A stretch of 64,000 nucleotides of DNA, from positions 496,001 to 560,000 of the forward strand of contig NZ_BAABLD010000008.1 in NCBI RefSeq assembly GCF_039544165.1, read 5' to 3'. Positions 50,731 through 58,813 of the stretch are shown here, piece after piece. How positions within the stretch are numbered: the first letter of the stretch is position 1; each line of letters opens with the position of its first letter. This stretch comes from Viridibacterium curvum. Lineage in GTDB: Bacteria > Pseudomonadota > Gammaproteobacteria > Burkholderiales > Rhodocyclaceae. Both the position numbers and the translations under genes were made by a program. A model generated the notes under the pieces. It made no database searches. It was given only the letters and a program-made list of their open reading frames with translations, and was not told the origin of the DNA.

Positions 50731-51249
50731 ATGACAACGCTGACCACAACAAGCCTCTCTGCTCTCTCGCAGGACGAGTTCGTGCAGGCCATGGAAGGAA
50801 TCTTCGAGCACTCGCCCTGGGTCGCTGAACGCGCCTGGACGCTACGACCGTTTGCGAGTCGTGAGGCCTTGCTCGAAGCCCTGTGCAGCACCATGCTGTC
50901 TGCCACGCATGATGAGCAGCTGGCATTGATTCGTGCGCACCCCGAGCTGGCGGGCAAGGCTGCGGTGCGCGGGGAGCTCACCGCAGAGTCGACGCGCGAA
51001 CAGGCTGGTGCGCGGCTCGACGCCTGCTCACCGGAAGAGTTCGCACGCCTGCAGACACTCAACAGTGCTTATGGCGAGAAGTTCGGCTTCCCCTTCATCC
51101 TCGCCGTTCGCGGCTACGATCGCGCACAGATCATCCAGCGCTTTGCAGAGCGACTGGAGAACAGCGTGGAAAACGAGTTCAGCGAAGCCTTGCAGCAGAT
51201 CACGCGTATTGCGCGACTGCGCATGGAAGAGCGGGTGGCGGACTGGTGA
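50731..51249 (+). CDS. uraD: OHCU decarboxylase (UraD)
   Basis: The 172-residue helical protein contains VQAMEGIFEHSPWVAERAW, with the catalytic His (EHSPW), and IRAHPELAGKAAVRGELTAE. The FGFPFILAVRGYDRAQIIQ block follows. These are all diagnostic for 2-oxo-4-hydroxy-4-carboxy-5-ureidoimidazoline decarboxylase, which gives (S)-allantoin. It acts after HiuH and before PuuE. The start at 50731 is at the family N-terminus, with AGGA close by. It is on the opposite strand from the other pathway genes. Confidence 0.93.
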   Translation: MTTLTTTSLSALSQDEFVQAMEGIFEHSPWVAERAWTLRPFASREALLEALCSTMLSATHDEQLALIRAHPELAGKAAVRGELTAESTREQAGARLDACSPEEFARLQTLNSAYGEKFGFPFILAVRGYDRAQIIQRFAERLENSVENEFSEALQQITRIARLRMEERVADW

Positions 51250-51270
51250 CGGAAGTCCGCTCTACTACGT

Positions 51271-51346
51271 CATTCCCGCGCAGGCGGGAATCCAGTGTCT
51301 TTCCGTGCGTATCAAACGACGCTGGATTCCCGCCTGCGCGGGAATG
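51271..51346. repeat. long inverted repeat between convergent uraD and LysR genes
   Basis: CATTCCCGCGCAGGCGGGAA (51271-51290) and five more bases form a 25-bp arm perfectly complementary to 51322-51346, with a 26-nt centre. This REP/BIME-like unit (each arm itself carries a CCCGC..GCGGG stem) lies between two convergent genes. It may stop transcripts from both sides. Confidence 0.85.
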
Positions 51347-51371
51347 AGGGTCTATTGATCAGCGATGTGAC

Positions 51372-52361
51372 TCACACCGCCATCGGCATGCCGTGCAGAC
51401 GCACCGGCATCACCGGCGTGGCATGCGTGGGCTTGCTGGCATAGGCGCGCGACACCGACACGATCTGCTCACGGAACCAGCGCGCTTCTTCTGCGTGGTG
51501 CGTACGGTCGTGCCACAGCAGGTAGAAGTTCATCGGCGGAAAGTCGATCGGCGAACGCGTGATGGCCAGCGGCAGCAGGCGTGCATAGTGTTCGGCGAGC
51601 ATGCGCGGGCTGGTGAAGATCATGTCCGATTCCAGCAGCATGTAGGGCGCGAGGTTGAAGTAAGGCACCCAGGCCACGATGTTGCGTTTGAGGCGCTCGC
51701 GCGCAAGGTGCATGTCGATGACGCCGCGACGACCGACCGAGTACGGCGTTGGCGCAACATGCTCGGCGTCGAGGTAGTGCTTGATCGTCATGGGCCGCGT
51801 CGACAGCGGATGATCAGCGCGCATCAGGCACACGACCTCGTCATCGAACAGGGGCGAAATGCGCAGCTGCTCGGGGGGCTGCGGCCAGTTCCCGATGACC
51901 ACGTCGAGGTCGCCGTCTTCGAGTGCTGTCGTGAAGTCCTGGTCCGGCCCCAGGGAGTGAAAGATCACCTGCGAGCACGGCGCGATGCGCCGCATGCGGG
52001 CGACGATGCGACCCAGCAGCGCAGCGTTGAGATAGTCAGGCGTGGCGATGTTGAACACGCGCCGCGTCGTCGCCGGGTCGAAGCGCGACTGGTGTACGAC
52101 GATGCTCTCGATATTGCTCAGCGCGAGCTTGACGGGCTCCAGCAGGGTTGCGCCACGTTCGGTCGGCGTCATGCCGTTCTTGCTGCGCACGAGCAGCGGG
52201 TCACCCGTGAGTTCGCGCAGTCGGCGCAGTGCGGTGCTCACTGCAGGCTGCGACTGGTTGAGGCGGCGCGCCGCTTTGGACACGCTGCATTCGACAAGCA
52301 AGGCGTGCAGAACGCGCAGCAGGTGGACATCCACCGATTCCCAATTGGCCGTGTGCGACAT
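51372..52361 (-). CDS. LysR-family transcriptional regulator
   Basis: The 329-residue protein has a LysR winged helix (LHALLVECSVSKAARRLNQS then QPAVSTALRRLRELTGDPLL) and a periplasmic-binding-protein-like effector domain from about residue 100. GGGAGG precedes the ATG. It closes the urate cluster and may control uraD or the porin, but its target is not evident. Full length for the family. Confidence 0.86.
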   Translation of the reverse strand: MSHTANWESVDVHLLRVLHALLVECSVSKAARRLNQSQPAVSTALRRLRELTGDPLLVRSKNGMTPTERGATLLEPVKLALSNIESIVVHQSRFDPATTRRVFNIATPDYLNAALLGRIVARMRRIAPCSQVIFHSLGPDQDFTTALEDGDLDVVIGNWPQPPEQLRISPLFDDEVVCLMRADHPLSTRPMTIKHYLDAEHVAPTPYSVGRRGVIDMHLARERLKRNIVAWVPYFNLAPYMLLESDMIFTSPRMLAEHYARLLPLAITRSPIDFPPMNFYLLWHDRTHHAEEARWFREQIVSVSRAYASKPTHATPVMPVRLHGMPMAV

Positions 52362-52503
52362 GCTGGATCCTCCCGTTCGAAGCTGACCGCAACCGCCGGC
52401 GCATGCCGGTCAGTGCAACGTAACGGGCGCAGCAGCCCGGCGTCAGCGTGATTGACGCAAGGCTTCAAGCAAGGTGTGTTCCCGCCCGGCAGGCGCCGGG
52501 ATG

Positions 52504-53073
52504 TCAGCCTTGGCGCGGGAGGCGTGCTTCGAGTCGATCCAGCCGCGCGGCAAGGGCGCGGTTGCCTTCGGCAAGGCTATCCAGCTCGGATCGGGTGACG
52601 GCGGGGGCCACACCTTCGGCAAGGTATTCGCGCAGGTTGGCGCCGAGACGCTGTGCGCCATCCTGGAGCGTTGCAAAGGCTTTGCCTGCCCCTTGCTCGA
52701 CCCGGTTGGCAAGCACACGCCCCAGCACGGGGCTCAGGGCAGCGCCAAGGTCGGGACGCAAGTGGCGGATCAGGCGGGCCAGGGCGTCAGCAAGGCCGGC
52801 ATCACCACTCAGCTGGGCGCGGGCCACGAGCGCATCGGGCCCGCCCGACAGCAGCTGCGGCAAGGCCTCGGCAGGCACGCTGATGCAAACGGCCGGTTCG
52901 ACACCGTCGGCCAGCGGCACCAGCAAGCCGTCGTCTGCAATACGGAAGCGCAATGCGGCGGGGCCGATTTTCAGTTCGGCCCCTTTGCCCGCATGGCCCT
53001 GCAGCAGCAGACGCGCCCAGCTCTCAGCCCGGATCAGGCGGTTGAGCGGCTGCAAGAGCAGCTCTTGCAACAT
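52504..53073 (-). CDS. ubiJ: ubiquinone biosynthesis accessory factor UbiJ (SCP2 domain)
   Basis: The 189-residue protein has an N-terminal SCP2-type lipid-binding domain (AELKIGPAALRFRIADDGLL). It then has a middle helical segment and a C-terminal coiled coil (RSELDSLAEGNRALAARLDR). UbiJ binds ubiquinone intermediates and organises the aerobic Ubi complex with UbiB and UbiK. The start is 2 nt after the stop of the TIM44-like gene, an arrangement recurrent in Betaproteobacteria. No ubiB is present downstream in the window. Confidence 0.8.
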   Translation of the reverse strand: MLQELLLQPLNRLIRAESWARLLLQGHAGKGAELKIGPAALRFRIADDGLLVPLADGVEPAVCISVPAEALPQLLSGGPDALVARAQLSGDAGLADALARLIRHLRPDLGAALSPVLGRVLANRVEQGAGKAFATLQDGAQRLGANLREYLAEGVAPAVTRSELDSLAEGNRALAARLDRLEARLPRQG

Positions 53074-53075
53074 CC

Positions 53076-53939
53076 TCAGGCGACCTGCTGGATGCCAGCC
53101 AGCGTCCAGCCGCGGCTGCCGTCACGCGGCTTGGTGAGGTGCCAGACTTCGTCGAACTGGGTCGGGGAGGCATCCTTCTCTTCGCGCAGCAGACCGAAGA
53201 AGCGCACGCTGACGACGTAACGATTGCCCTCTTCGGCAACTTCGAGCACTTCGGCATCGAGGTTCACCACGTCGGTTTTCTGCGAGGCGCCACGGCGCGA
53301 GTCGATGTCCATCTTGATCTCGGCAAACATCTCGGGCGTCGTGAACTCACGGATGTCGTCGAGGTTGCCGGCATCGTTGGCAGCCTGCAGGCGAATGAAG
53401 TTCACCTTGGCCTGACGCGAAAAGCCTGCCACATCGAAGTCAGCCGGAATGTTGGCAACCGGAGCCGACGAACCATATGACGAATCTTGTGACGAACCAT
53501 AGGCCTGCTGCGATTCAAAATGCGCCGGGCCTTGCTGCCAGCCCGGACCAGCCGCGGTGGCGGGCTGCGGCGAGCGCGCAGCCATGAAGCGACGGATCAG
53601 GGCGAAAGCAACCACGGCCACGAGAATCATGAGCAGCACCGAGCCGAACTCGGCGCCCAGGCCCAGGTGCGAAGCCAGTGCGGCCAGACCCAGACCCGCA
53701 GCCAGACCGGCAAGGGGGCCAGCCCATTTGCGCCAGCCGCTGGGCTGCGCAGCCGGTGTGGGGGCGGGGGTTGCCGGACGCTGCGCCGAGGCGGGTGGCA
53801 TGGTGGCCTGACGTTGCGGCATCGTGCGCTGCATGCCGACCGAGCCACCACCACCCAAGCGCTTGGCTTCAGCCTGTTCGACCGACAGGCCCAGCGCGGC
53901 GACCAGAACGAACAATGACAGGGCAAACCGTTTGAACAT
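53076..53939 (-). CDS. TIM44-like domain membrane protein
   Basis: The 287-residue protein has a signal peptide (MFKRFALSLFVLVAALGLSV), a low-complexity Gln/Pro/Ala stretch (residues about 25-70) and two membrane segments (AGPLAGLAAGLGLAALASHL and FGSVLLMILVAVVAFALIRR). A C-terminal TIM44-like domain begins near residue 165 (FSRQAKVNFIRLQAANDAGN) and ends GWTLAGIQQV. TIM44-like domains bind membranes or partner proteins. It is just upstream of ubiJ, suggesting a shared membrane role; the function is unproven. Confidence 0.82.
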   Translation of the reverse strand: MFKRFALSLFVLVAALGLSVEQAEAKRLGGGGSVGMQRTMPQRQATMPPASAQRPATPAPTPAAQPSGWRKWAGPLAGLAAGLGLAALASHLGLGAEFGSVLLMILVAVVAFALIRRFMAARSPQPATAAGPGWQQGPAHFESQQAYGSSQDSSYGSSAPVANIPADFDVAGFSRQAKVNFIRLQAANDAGNLDDIREFTTPEMFAEIKMDIDSRRGASQKTDVVNLDAEVLEVAEEGNRYVVSVRFFGLLREEKDASPTQFDEVWHLTKPRDGSRGWTLAGIQQVA

Positions 53940-54079
53940 GCTCTTCTCTCCAGAGGGGGAAATGGCTCGCGCACTTCGCGCGGCAACAGCGTCTTAGATG
54001 GGGAGGATCCGGGAAGGTTCAAGGTTATCGCAGCCTTTGTGGAAGGCTGACGGGAACCTTTTCCGGACAAGGCTGCCAA

Positions 54080-54094
54080 TGAGAATCAGTTGCG
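54080..54094. promoter_or_regulatory. weak Fur-box candidate upstream of fbpA
   Basis: TGAGAATCAGTTGCG matches 10 of 15 positions of the Fur inverted-repeat consensus TGATAATCATTATCA; the left half is nearly perfect. It is 78 nt upstream of the ferric-iron binding-protein gene, where iron repression is expected. The stronger site at 56978 supports Fur control of the system. Confidence 0.45.
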
Positions 54095-54171
54095 TTTAGC
54101 GCAATGCCACATTAGCATGCGCCCAAGTCCTGGTCTCAAACCTGATCCCACTCGTCCCCGGAAATTCCACC

Positions 54172-55179
54172 ATGAAGAACACCTTTCTGCTCGCCCTCTG
54201 CGCCGTGAGCCTGTCCGCCCAGGCTGCCGACACGGAGCTGAATCTCTACTCGGCCCGCCACTATCAGACGGACGAAGCCCTCTACACCAACTTCGAGAAA
54301 GCTACGGGCATCAAGATCCGCCGCATCGACGGCACCGAAGCCGCCCTGCTCGAACGTATCAAGAGCGAAGGCGCCAACAGCCCCGCCGACGTGCTGATCA
54401 CCGTTGATGCCGCGCGTCTCGCCGAAGCCGACGCCGCCGGCCTGTTCGCCCCCGTGAAGTCGCAGATCCTCGAGTCGCGCATCCCTGCCAACCTGCGCAC
54501 CAACGACTGGTTCGCCTTCTCGACGCGTGCCCGCGTGATCGTCTACAACAAGCTCAACGTCAAGGCGGCGGACGTGCAGACCTATGAGTCGCTGGCTGCC
54601 CCCGGCCTGAAGGGCCAGGTTTGCATGCGCTCCGGCATGCACGCCTACAACCTGTCGCTGGGCGCCTCGCTCATCAATCACATTGGCGAAGCGAAGACTG
54701 AAGAATGGGCGCGCGGCCTGGCGGCCAACTTCGCGCGCAACCCCGTCGGTGGCGATCTGGACCAGATCAAGGCCGTGGCCGCCGGTGAATGCGGCGTCGC
54801 TGTCGTCAACACTTACTACTTCGCACGCGTGATGCGTTCCAGCAAGCCTGAAGACCGCGCCATCGCCGAAGCAGTCGGCGTCGTGTGGCCCAACCAGAAG
54901 AGCACCGGCACGCACATCAACATCTCGGGCGGCGGCATGCTCAAGAACGCGCCGCACAAGGAGGCTGCCGTGAAGTTCCTTGAGTACCTCGCCTCTGACG
55001 AAGCGCAGGTCTACTTTGCTGACGGCAATAATGAATGGCCCGTCGTGCCCAGCGTCAAGGTGAAGAACCCTGCCCTCGAACGTCTCGGCCCCTTCAAGGC
55101 CGACGCGCAACCCATCGGCGACATCTCCAAGTCGGCCATCAAGGCGCAGATGGTCTACAACCGCGCCGGCTGGCGCTGA
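54172..55179 (+). CDS. fbpA: ferric iron ABC transporter, periplasmic binding protein (FbpA/FutA type)
   Basis: The 335-residue protein has a signal peptide (MKNTFLLALCAVSLSAQA-AD) and a family-1 solute-binding fold starting LNLYSARHYQTDEALYTNFE. AGECGVAVVNTYYFARVMRS contains the paired Tyr residues that chelate Fe3+ in FbpA/FutA proteins. A Fur-like site is upstream. It is convergent with the permease gene and terminated by a strong hairpin. It delivers Fe3+ to the permease encoded at 55244. Confidence 0.9.
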   Translation: MKNTFLLALCAVSLSAQAADTELNLYSARHYQTDEALYTNFEKATGIKIRRIDGTEAALLERIKSEGANSPADVLITVDAARLAEADAAGLFAPVKSQILESRIPANLRTNDWFAFSTRARVIVYNKLNVKAADVQTYESLAAPGLKGQVCMRSGMHAYNLSLGASLINHIGEAKTEEWARGLAANFARNPVGGDLDQIKAVAAGECGVAVVNTYYFARVMRSSKPEDRAIAEAVGVVWPNQKSTGTHINISGGGMLKNAPHKEAAVKFLEYLASDEAQVYFADGNNEWPVVPSVKVKNPALERLGPFKADAQPIGDISKSAIKAQMVYNRAGWR

Positions 55180-55203
55180 GCAAAGCTGTCTCGTAAGACA
55201 GGG

Positions 55204-55226
55204 AACCCCGCTTCGGCGGGGTTTTT
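55204..55226. terminator. intrinsic terminator after fbpA
   Basis: AACCCCGC, a TTCG loop, and GCGGGGTT form a very stable UUCG-type hairpin followed by five T residues (55222-55226). It lies between convergent fbpA and fbpB; an A pair on the other side gives it limited use on the minus strand. Confidence 0.92.
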
Positions 55227-55243
55227 CATGAGCGCGCGAAGGT

Positions 55244-56914
55244 TCAGCGGCCCTTCGCAATCCGCCAGGAAAGCACGATCACCGGCAGCAGGCCAACAGC
55301 CACGATAGTCAGCGCCGCAGTCGAAGCCTCGGCGAGTCGTTCGTCCGCCGTCAGCGTGTAGACCTGGGTCGCCAGGGTATCGAAGTCGAAGGGGCGCATG
55401 ACCAGCGTTGCCGGCAGCTCCTTCATGACATCGACAAACACCAGCAACGCCGCCGTGAGCAGGCTGCCGCGCAACAAGGGCCAGTGCACGCGACGCAGCA
55501 CTTCACTCTGCGAACTGCCCAGGCTTTGTGCCGCCTCGTCCATGGCGGGGCGGATGCGCGCCAGCCCTGACTCCACGGAGCCCAGTGCAACCGTGAGATA
55601 GCGCACCAGGTAGGCATAGACGAGCGCCGTGATGCCGCCCGTCAGCAACAGGCCCGGGCGATGGCCGCTGAGCAACTCAACCAACGAGGCCAGCGCCAGA
55701 TCGACACGCGCAACCGGAATGAGGATGCCGACAGCGATCACCGAACCGGGCACGGCATAACCAAGCGCCACGATGCGATTGAGCAAGGCCGGCAGGCGCG
55801 CGCTGCTCTTGCGTACGGCATACCCCAGCACAACGGCCAGCAGCACTGCGCACACTGCCGTCACCGCAGCGAGGATCGCGCTGTTGCCGACCAGTTCGAA
55901 GTAGCGGCTGCCGAACTGCGCATCACCCTCGCTGAAAGCCATGCGCAACAACAAGCCGGCCGGCAACAGGAAACCCAGCGTCAGCGGCACTGCACAGGCC
56001 AGCATGGCGAGCCAGGCACGCACGCCGTGCAGCGCCACGCGACGCTTTGCTCCGCCTCGCTGACCGCCGCCGAAACGCGCACGGCCGCGCGTCAGGCGCT
56101 CGGCGGCAAGCACCAGTGCCACCACGCCCAGCAAAGCCGCCGACAACTGCGCGGCCGCGATGCGGTCGCCCAGCGAGAACCACGCGAGGTAGATGCCGGT
56201 GGTAAAGGTCTGCACACCAAAGTAGGAGACGGTACCGAAATCGGCCAGCGTCTCCATCAGCGCCAGCGATACACCCGCCACGATGGCCGGCCGCGCCAGC
56301 GGCAGCGAAACGCGCCAGAACGCGCCCCAGGCCCCTTGCCCCAGCGAGCGCGCCGCATCGAGCACGTTGCCGGCACGTTCCAGGAAAGCCGTGCGCGCCA
56401 GCATGTAAACGTAGGGGTAGAGCACGCACGCAAACATCAGGCAGGCCCCGCCCAGCGAGCGCACATTCGGGAACCAGTACTGCCCGGCCTTGAGGTGGAA
56501 AGCTGCGCGGATGCCGCTCTGCACGGGTCCGACGAACTGCAGCAGATCGGTATAGACGTAAGCCATCACATAGGCCGGCATCGCCAGCGGCAGCACCAGC
56601 GCCCACTCGAAGATGCGTCTGCCGGGGAAGTCCAGCATGCTCACCAGCCACGCGCAGCCCACACCCATGATGCCGACGCCCAGGGCAACGAACACCACCA
56701 GCACCAGCGTGTTGCCGAGCAGCTCGGGCAGCACGGTGGAAGCGAGATGCGCCCAGATGCCGCCGGTATCACCCGCCAGCACGCTGCCCGCCACCACCAA
56801 CACGGGAACGGCGAGCACGACAGCGATGACGGCGGCCAGCACCGTCAAGGAACGCACGCGCGGCAATCGCGGCAGGTAAGCGGGCGGAGGCAGGGACGAA
56901 GATTCAGCTTGCAA
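55244..56914 (-). CDS. fbpB: ferric iron ABC transporter permease (FbpB type, fused halves)
   Basis: The 556-residue protein has about 12 membrane helices in two homologous halves, each with an EAA loop. These are VLDAARSLGQGAWGAFWRVS (residues about 175-195) and MDEAAQSLGSSQSEVLRRVH (about 475-495). This is the single-chain double-permease layout of Fe3+ transporters such as FbpB/SfuB. It is convergent with fbpA and divergent from ridA-fbpC; the Fur box at 56978 lies between. Confidence 0.9.
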   Translation of the reverse strand: MQAESSSLPPPAYLPRLPRVRSLTVLAAVIAVVLAVPVLVVAGSVLAGDTGGIWAHLASTVLPELLGNTLVLVVFVALGVGIMGVGCAWLVSMLDFPGRRIFEWALVLPLAMPAYVMAYVYTDLLQFVGPVQSGIRAAFHLKAGQYWFPNVRSLGGACLMFACVLYPYVYMLARTAFLERAGNVLDAARSLGQGAWGAFWRVSLPLARPAIVAGVSLALMETLADFGTVSYFGVQTFTTGIYLAWFSLGDRIAAAQLSAALLGVVALVLAAERLTRGRARFGGGQRGGAKRRVALHGVRAWLAMLACAVPLTLGFLLPAGLLLRMAFSEGDAQFGSRYFELVGNSAILAAVTAVCAVLLAVVLGYAVRKSSARLPALLNRIVALGYAVPGSVIAVGILIPVARVDLALASLVELLSGHRPGLLLTGGITALVYAYLVRYLTVALGSVESGLARIRPAMDEAAQSLGSSQSEVLRRVHWPLLRGSLLTAALLVFVDVMKELPATLVMRPFDFDTLATQVYTLTADERLAEASTAALTIVAVGLLPVIVLSWRIAKGR

Positions 56915-56977
56915 GACAGGGGCTCGGTGACGTTGCGCGACGCCGGGCTGTCACCCGTGCATCGCTGACGGCTACAA

Positions 56978-56992
56978 TGATAACCATTCTCA
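56978..56992. promoter_or_regulatory. Fur box between fbpB and ridA-fbpC
   Basis: TGATAACCATTCTCA matches 13 of 15 positions of the Fur consensus TGATAATCATTATCA. It lies 63 nt upstream of fbpB and 78 nt upstream of ridA, so one site could repress both divergent transcripts under iron sufficiency. Confidence 0.8.
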
Positions 56993-57056
56993 ACTTGCTA
57001 TCCCCGTCCGTATTGCGTGGATGGCACGCATCCCGCCAGCCGTTCCACCCGACACC

Positions 57057-57527
57057 ATGAGCGCCGAACAACGCCTGCACGACCTGGGCCTCAGCTTGCC
57101 CGCTGGCAGCGCCCCTGCTGCCAACTACGCCAACGCCGTGCGCAGCGGTCAGCTGATGTTCCTCTCCGGCAAGGCGCCACAGGCCGTCGACGGCAAACTG
57201 CCCAAGGGCCGCCTCGGGCGCGAATTCGACGCGGATCAGGGTTACCACTTCGCGCGCTCGGCCTGCCTCGACCTCATCGCCGTCATGCGCAACGAACTCG
57301 GCTCGCTGGATCGCATCGCCCGCATCATCGAGCTGCAAGGCTTCCTCAACACCGTCGAGACTTTCGAAGAGCACGCACGCGTCCTCAACGGCGCGTCCGA
57401 CCTGCTCGCCGCCGTGTTCGGCGAACGCGGCGTGCATGCGCGCTCGGTGGTCGGTGCCAACTCCCTGCGTGCGGGCATTCCGGTCATGCTTCGCGCCGTC
57501 ATCGAAATCAGCGACCCCCTCGCATGA
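57057..57527 (+). CDS. RidA/YjgF-family protein
   Basis: The 156-residue protein has the family start EQRLHDLGLSLPAGSAPAAN, SGQLMFLSGKAPQ and the C-terminal block VGANSLRAGIPVMLRAVIEI, with the substrate-binding Arg. RidA-type enzymes hydrolyse reactive enamines/imines made by PLP enzymes. ATG 57057 is used because family homology begins there; an ATG at 57021 is also in frame. It overlaps fbpC in an ATGA, an unexpected partner for an iron transporter ATPase. Confidence 0.85.
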   Translation: MSAEQRLHDLGLSLPAGSAPAANYANAVRSGQLMFLSGKAPQAVDGKLPKGRLGREFDADQGYHFARSACLDLIAVMRNELGSLDRIARIIELQGFLNTVETFEEHARVLNGASDLLAAVFGERGVHARSVVGANSLRAGIPVMLRAVIEISDPLA

Positions 57528-58594
57528 GCGCCTCACCCGTCCTCAGCGTCGAGAACCTGCATCTGGCCTACGGCAAGCACGAGGTCGTGCACGGCGCCAG
57601 CTTCCAGCTGCAACAAGGCAGCATCGCCTGCCTGCTCGGCCCTTCGGGTTGCGGCAAGACCAGCATCCTGCGGGCCATTGCCGGCTTTGAACCGGTACGC
57701 GACGGCGAGATTCATTTCGATGGCCGCCGCATCGCCGCCAGCGACCTGCACCTCGCGCCCGAAGCGCGACGCATCGGCATGGTGTTCCAGGACTACGCCC
57801 TGTTCCCGCACCTCACGGTCGCCGACAACATCGCCTTCGGCCTGCGCGACATGGACCGCGCCGCCAGAGCCGCACGCGTTGCCGAAATGCTGGCGCTCAT
57901 CGGCCTTCCCGACATCGGCACGCGCTACCCGCACGAACTCTCCGGGGGCCAGCAGCAACGCATCGCGCTCGCGCGCGCACTGGCCCCGCACCCGGCGCTG
58001 ATCCTGCTCGACGAACCCTTCTCCAATCTCGACGTCGACCTGCGCGAGCGTCTCTCGCTCGAAGTGCGCGACATCCTCAAACGTGCCGGCACCACCGCCA
58101 TCCTCGTCACGCACGATCAGCATGAAGCCTTCGCCATGGCCGACGAGATCGGCGTCATGAGCGAAGGCCGCATCCGCCAGTGGGACACGCCCTACCGCCT
58201 CTACCACGAGCCGGCCGACCGCTTCGTCGCCGACTTCGTGGGGCAGGGTGTCTTCGTCAAGGCCGAAGTCCTGTCACGCGACAGCGTGCGCTTCGAGCTC
58301 GGCGAGCTGCACGCCAGCGTGCCACGCCAATGCGACATCGGCTGCGAGCGTTGCGAACGCAACTGCCCCATCGAAGTGCTCTTGCGGCCCGACGACATCA
58401 TCCACGACGATGCGAGCGACACGAAGGCCGAAGTCGTCGCCAAGGCCTTCCGCGGCAGCGAATTCCTCTACACCCTGCGCCTGCCCAGCGGCCAGACCGT
58501 TCTGTCCCTCGTGCCCAGCCACCACAACCACGCCATCGGCGAAGCCATCGGCATACGCCTGGATGTGGATCATGTGGTGACCTTCGCGAGCTGA
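57524..58594 (+). CDS. fbpC: ferric iron ABC transporter ATPase (FbpC type) with a four-cysteine cluster
   Basis: The 356-residue ATPase has Walker A GPSGCGKTSI (residues 39-48), Q-loop MVFQDYALFPHLTV, signature LSGGQQQRIALARAL (139-153), Walker B LILLDEPFSNLD and switch-His VTHDQHEAF. The C-terminal regulatory domain contains CDIGCERCERNC, i.e. Cys270, 274, 277 and 281 in a C-x3-C-x2-C-x3-C array. That resembles an Fe-S or iron-binding site. It is coupled to ridA by an ATGA overlap and completes the FbpABC set. A sensing role for the cluster is inference. Confidence 0.9.
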   Translation: MSASPVLSVENLHLAYGKHEVVHGASFQLQQGSIACLLGPSGCGKTSILRAIAGFEPVRDGEIHFDGRRIAASDLHLAPEARRIGMVFQDYALFPHLTVADNIAFGLRDMDRAARAARVAEMLALIGLPDIGTRYPHELSGGQQQRIALARALAPHPALILLDEPFSNLDVDLRERLSLEVRDILKRAGTTAILVTHDQHEAFAMADEIGVMSEGRIRQWDTPYRLYHEPADRFVADFVGQGVFVKAEVLSRDSVRFELGELHASVPRQCDIGCERCERNCPIEVLLRPDDIIHDDASDTKAEVVAKAFRGSEFLYTLRLPSGQTVLSLVPSHHNHAIGEAIGIRLDVDHVVTFAS

Positions 58595-58813
58595 GTGATC
58601 GCAGCGTACTGATCCACCTCGTCAGCAGGCATCGCGCACCCGGCACACCGCCGCGAATTTTCCGTATTCGACAGCTACGGCAGATTGCGCCGTCTGTCCG
58701 GTCGATTCCTGCACGCCTGTCGTAACCCCGTGCATGCCGAAGGCATTCCACGACTACAATCGGCCTCGCTGTTGGCGTCCGCCATAGCCCCCCAACCTGC
58801 AGTCGCAACAATC

